DNA from: Bog-473 sp963783245
GTDB taxonomy: Bacteria > Actinomycetota > Acidimicrobiia > Acidimicrobiales > RAAP-2
Length of the DNA stretch: 64,000 bases
Assembly (NCBI GenBank): GCA_963783245.1
Contig: CAWAMS010000001.1
Coordinates: 372,001 to 436,000 of the forward strand
Reading direction: 5' to 3'
The notes under the pieces were generated by a model. It was not told where the DNA came from and did not search any database. It saw only the letters and a list, made by a program, of their open reading frames with translations. This document shows positions 62,056-64,000 of this stretch, piece after piece (positions within the stretch are counted from its first letter, which is position 1; every line of letters starts with the position of its first letter). Both the position numbers and the translations under genes were made by a program.

Positions 62056-64000
62056 GTGACCGTCACGGTCAAACCCCTTGTGGCACCAGAGACCACAGAG
62101 GTGTCGCTTCTGATCGGTGGCATGACCTGCGGCGCATGCGCGGCCCGGATCGAGCAGCGGCTCAATGCGCTGGATGGGGTCGAGGCACGTGTCAATTACG
62201 CCTCCGAGCGCGCCACGGCGGTGCTGTCGGCCGGCGTCGGCGTGGAGCGGCTCATGGAGGAGGTGGCCGCCGCCGGCTATTCCGCCGAGCTTCCGCCGCA
62301 GGACCAAAGCGAGGACGCTCCGGAGGAGATCGATGTCCGCGTCCGGGCGTTGCGCCGACGGCTGTTCGTGTCGGCGCTGCTGTTCATGCCGCTGTGCGAC
62401 ACGTCGATCGCGTTCTCGGTGTCGCCGATTCTGCGGTTCCCGGGCTGGCAGTGGCTCATGGTGGCGCTGGCGGCCCCGGTGGTCACGTGGGCAGCGTGGC
62501 CGTTCTACCGGGCGGCCGTACGCGCCGCCCGGCACGGCTTGTCGACCATGGACACGCTGGTCTCGTTGGGCATCATCTCCTCCACGATCTGGTCCCTCTA
62601 CGCAATGTTCTGGCGCGATTCCAGCCACGTGTCCCACTCAATTCTTTTCATGCTGGTCCACCGCTCGGCGGGAGCCATCTACCTCGACGTTGCGGCCGGG
62701 GTCACCACGTTCGTGCTCGCCGGACGCTATTTCGAAGCGTGGTCGCGCCAACGGTCGGGTAACGCGCTGCGCGCCTTGGCCGCAGTCGGCGCCAAGGACG
62801 TCGGCATCATCGACGCCGCGGGATTCGAGCGGCGCCGCCCGGTGTCGGCGCTCGCCGTCGGTGACCGTTTCATCGTCCGACCGGGGGAGACGGTCGCCAC
62901 CGACGGCGAAGTCGTCTTCGGGCAGTCGGCGGTCGACCGCAGCGTCCTGACCGGTGAGTCCCAACCCCTCGACGTGGGACCGGGCGATGTGGTCGTCGGC
63001 GGGACGGTGTCAACCAGCGGGCGCCTGGTCGTCCGGGCGACGAAGGTGGGGCGCGACACCCAACTGGCACAGATGTTGCGCCTCGTCGAACATGCGCAGA
63101 ACGAGAAAGCGGCGGTGCAGCGGTTGGCGGATCGGGTCTGCAACGTGTTCGTCCCAGCCGTGCTTTTGATCGCCCTCGGAACGTTGGCGGCGTGGCTCCT
63201 GTTGGGGTACTCCTCGGAGCAGGCGTTCACCGCGGCGTTGTCCGTCCTCGTCATCGCCTGCCCCTGTGCCCTCGGCCTGGCCACGCCGGCGGCGCTCTAC
63301 GTGGCGGCGGGGGAGGGGGCCCGCTCCGGGATCTTCTTCAAGGGGTATCGCGCCCTCGAGGCCTCCAAAGAGGTCGACACCGTGGTGCTGGACAAGACCG
63401 GAACGCTGACGCTCGGAAAGATGAAGGTCACCGACATCGCCTCGGCGCCCGGGGTGGGGGCCGAGGCGATGCTGCGTTGGGCCGGCGCGCTGGAACAGGC
63501 CTCTGAACACCCCGTCGGCGCCGCCATCGCAGCACGTGCACGTGAGGACGTGGGCCCGCTCCCCGAGGTGCTGTCCTTTGTCACCAAGCCGGGACTGGGG
63601 GCCGAAGGTATCGTCGAAGGTCATCGCATCACCATCGGGCGTCGAGCGGCGCCGACGGAACTTTCCTCGTCCGAGGTCATGGAGCACTGCGCGGAGTGGG
63701 AACGTCAGGGTCGCACGGCGGTGCTCGTATGGTGTGACGGCGCAGTGGTCGGTTCCATCGCGGTGGCGGACACCATGCGCGAGTCAGCCGCACCGGCTGT
63801 GCACCGGCTCCAGCAGCTGGGTCTGCGCTGCGTCCTCATGACGGGTGACAACGAGGTCACGGCCCATGCCGCCGCCGCATCGCTCGGGATCACCGAAGTC
63901 GTCGCCGCAGCGCTGCCGTCCGACAAGGTCGATGTCATCCGGCGGCTCCAGAGTGAGGGCCGCTCGGTTGCCATGGTGGGCGACGGGGTCAACGACGGGC
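62056..64000 (+). CDS. Copper-type heavy-metal P1B-ATPase (3' partial)
   Basis: Starts at GTG 62056 (GTG 62101 is an alternative) and runs off the window after 648 codons. An N-terminal HMA domain has MTCGAC (Cys 25, 28). The membrane metal site CPC is at 402-404, the actuator loop has TGES, the phosphorylation site DKTGT starts at Asp 446, the ATP-binding HP motif is EHPVG and the hinge is MVGDGVNDG at the edge. CPC with an HMA CxxC domain fits Cu(I) export (P1B-1). The missing end should hold the last two helices. Confidence 0.93.
   Translation, partial: MTVTVKPLVAPETTEVSLLIGGMTCGACAARIEQRLNALDGVEARVNYASERATAVLSAGVGVERLMEEVAAAGYSAELPPQDQSEDAPEEIDVRVRALRRRLFVSALLFMPLCDTSIAFSVSPILRFPGWQWLMVALAAPVVTWAAWPFYRAAVRAARHGLSTMDTLVSLGIISSTIWSLYAMFWRDSSHVSHSILFMLVHRSAGAIYLDVAAGVTTFVLAGRYFEAWSRQRSGNALRALAAVGAKDVGIIDAAGFERRRPVSALAVGDRFIVRPGETVATDGEVVFGQSAVDRSVLTGESQPLDVGPGDVVVGGTVSTSGRLVVRATKVGRDTQLAQMLRLVEHAQNEKAAVQRLADRVCNVFVPAVLLIALGTLAAWLLLGYSSEQAFTAALSVLVIACPCALGLATPAALYVAAGEGARSGIFFKGYRALEASKEVDTVVLDKTGTLTLGKMKVTDIASAPGVGAEAMLRWAGALEQASEHPVGAAIAARAREDVGPLPEVLSFVTKPGLGAEGIVEGHRITIGRRAAPTELSSSEVMEHCAEWERQGRTAVLVWCDGAVVGSIAVADTMRESAAPAVHRLQQLGLRCVLMTGDNEVTAHAAAASLGITEVVAAALPSDKVDVIRRLQSEGRSVAMVGDGVNDG

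Noticed and set aside
61296..64000. TetR gene at 61296 as regulator of the copper ATPase
   Set aside because: Its operator lies in the promoter of the divergent efflux pump, and the 118 bp before the ATPase hold no similar palindrome.

Overview
The window is high-GC, gene-dense bacterial DNA with short or overlapping gene junctions, many GTG starts, a Tat-exported glycosidase-like protein, c-di-GMP signalling genes and a large stock of oxidative/CoA catabolic genes (amidohydrolases, CoxLMS-like hydroxylase, Baeyer-Villiger monooxygenase, Rieske oxygenase, Ltp2/DUF35-type thiolase pair). The secreted protein at 26177 has 42-residue 'GYWLVASDGGIFTFGDA' repeats, which I associate with Acidimicrobiia and related Actinomycetota. 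My inference is a soil or freshwater actinomycete of that kind, possibly from a metagenome assembly. I saw no rRNA, tRNA, CRISPR array or insertion sequence.

Layout. 1-6000: tail of a carbohydrate/collagen-binding-like protein, a D-aminoacylase-type plus Amidohydro_2 operon, a second Amidohydro_2 gene and a beta-hydroxyacid dehydrogenase. 6100-10850: a decayed MFS tail, then a divergent four-gene module of VWA (DUF2201-like) protein, MoxR-type AAA ATPase and two unrecognised proteins. 10970-13453: a probable c-di-GMP-I (GEMM) riboswitch heading a CHASE-GGDEF-EAL gene. 13494-18508: SDR, cupin and a three-subunit molybdenum hydroxylase (FAD, 2Fe-2S, Mo subunits). 18816-25746: secreted SGNH hydrolase, then a redox/stress signalling block: hemerythrin, heme-oxygenase-like iron enzyme, response regulator fused to a thioredoxin-reductase-like flavoprotein that lacks CxxC, cNMP-binding histidine kinase, small helical protein, STAS protein. 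26177-29111: secreted repeat/lectin-like protein and a truncated Tat-exported glycosidase.

29250-36045: aldo-keto reductase, amidohydrolase, tyrosine phosphatase, YihY membrane protein, MDR oxidoreductase, DUF2889 protein. 36174-45584: a TetR-controlled catabolic run (PaaK-like ligase, a 238-residue companion, acyl-CoA synthetase, thiolase-like protein, DUF35 protein, amidohydrolase) followed by a phosphoesterase and a second D-aminoacylase-type gene. The thiolase-like protein lacks the usual nucleophilic Cys and is followed by DUF35, as in the Ltp2-DUF35 aldolases of steroid side-chain degradation, so growth on a steroid- or terpenoid-like compound is a reasonable but unproven reading. 45654-57261: epimerase/DUF2867 protein, Rieske oxygenase, dihydrofolate reductase, PhnB-like protein, Baeyer-Villiger monooxygenase, orotate phosphoribosyltransferase, EamA transporter, acetyl-CoA hydrolase, FUSC transporter, class II aldolase. 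57446-64000: VOC protein, enoyl-CoA hydratase, SIMPL protein, DHA2 efflux pump divergent from its TetR repressor with a clear operator, and the start of a Cu-type P-ATPase.

Four genes between 38.9 and 54.2 kb are each split by a single-base frameshift while both halves still read as intact family sequence, and the EamA transporter probably carries a fifth. This looks more like uncorrected sequencing indels than real decay, but the sequence alone cannot decide.
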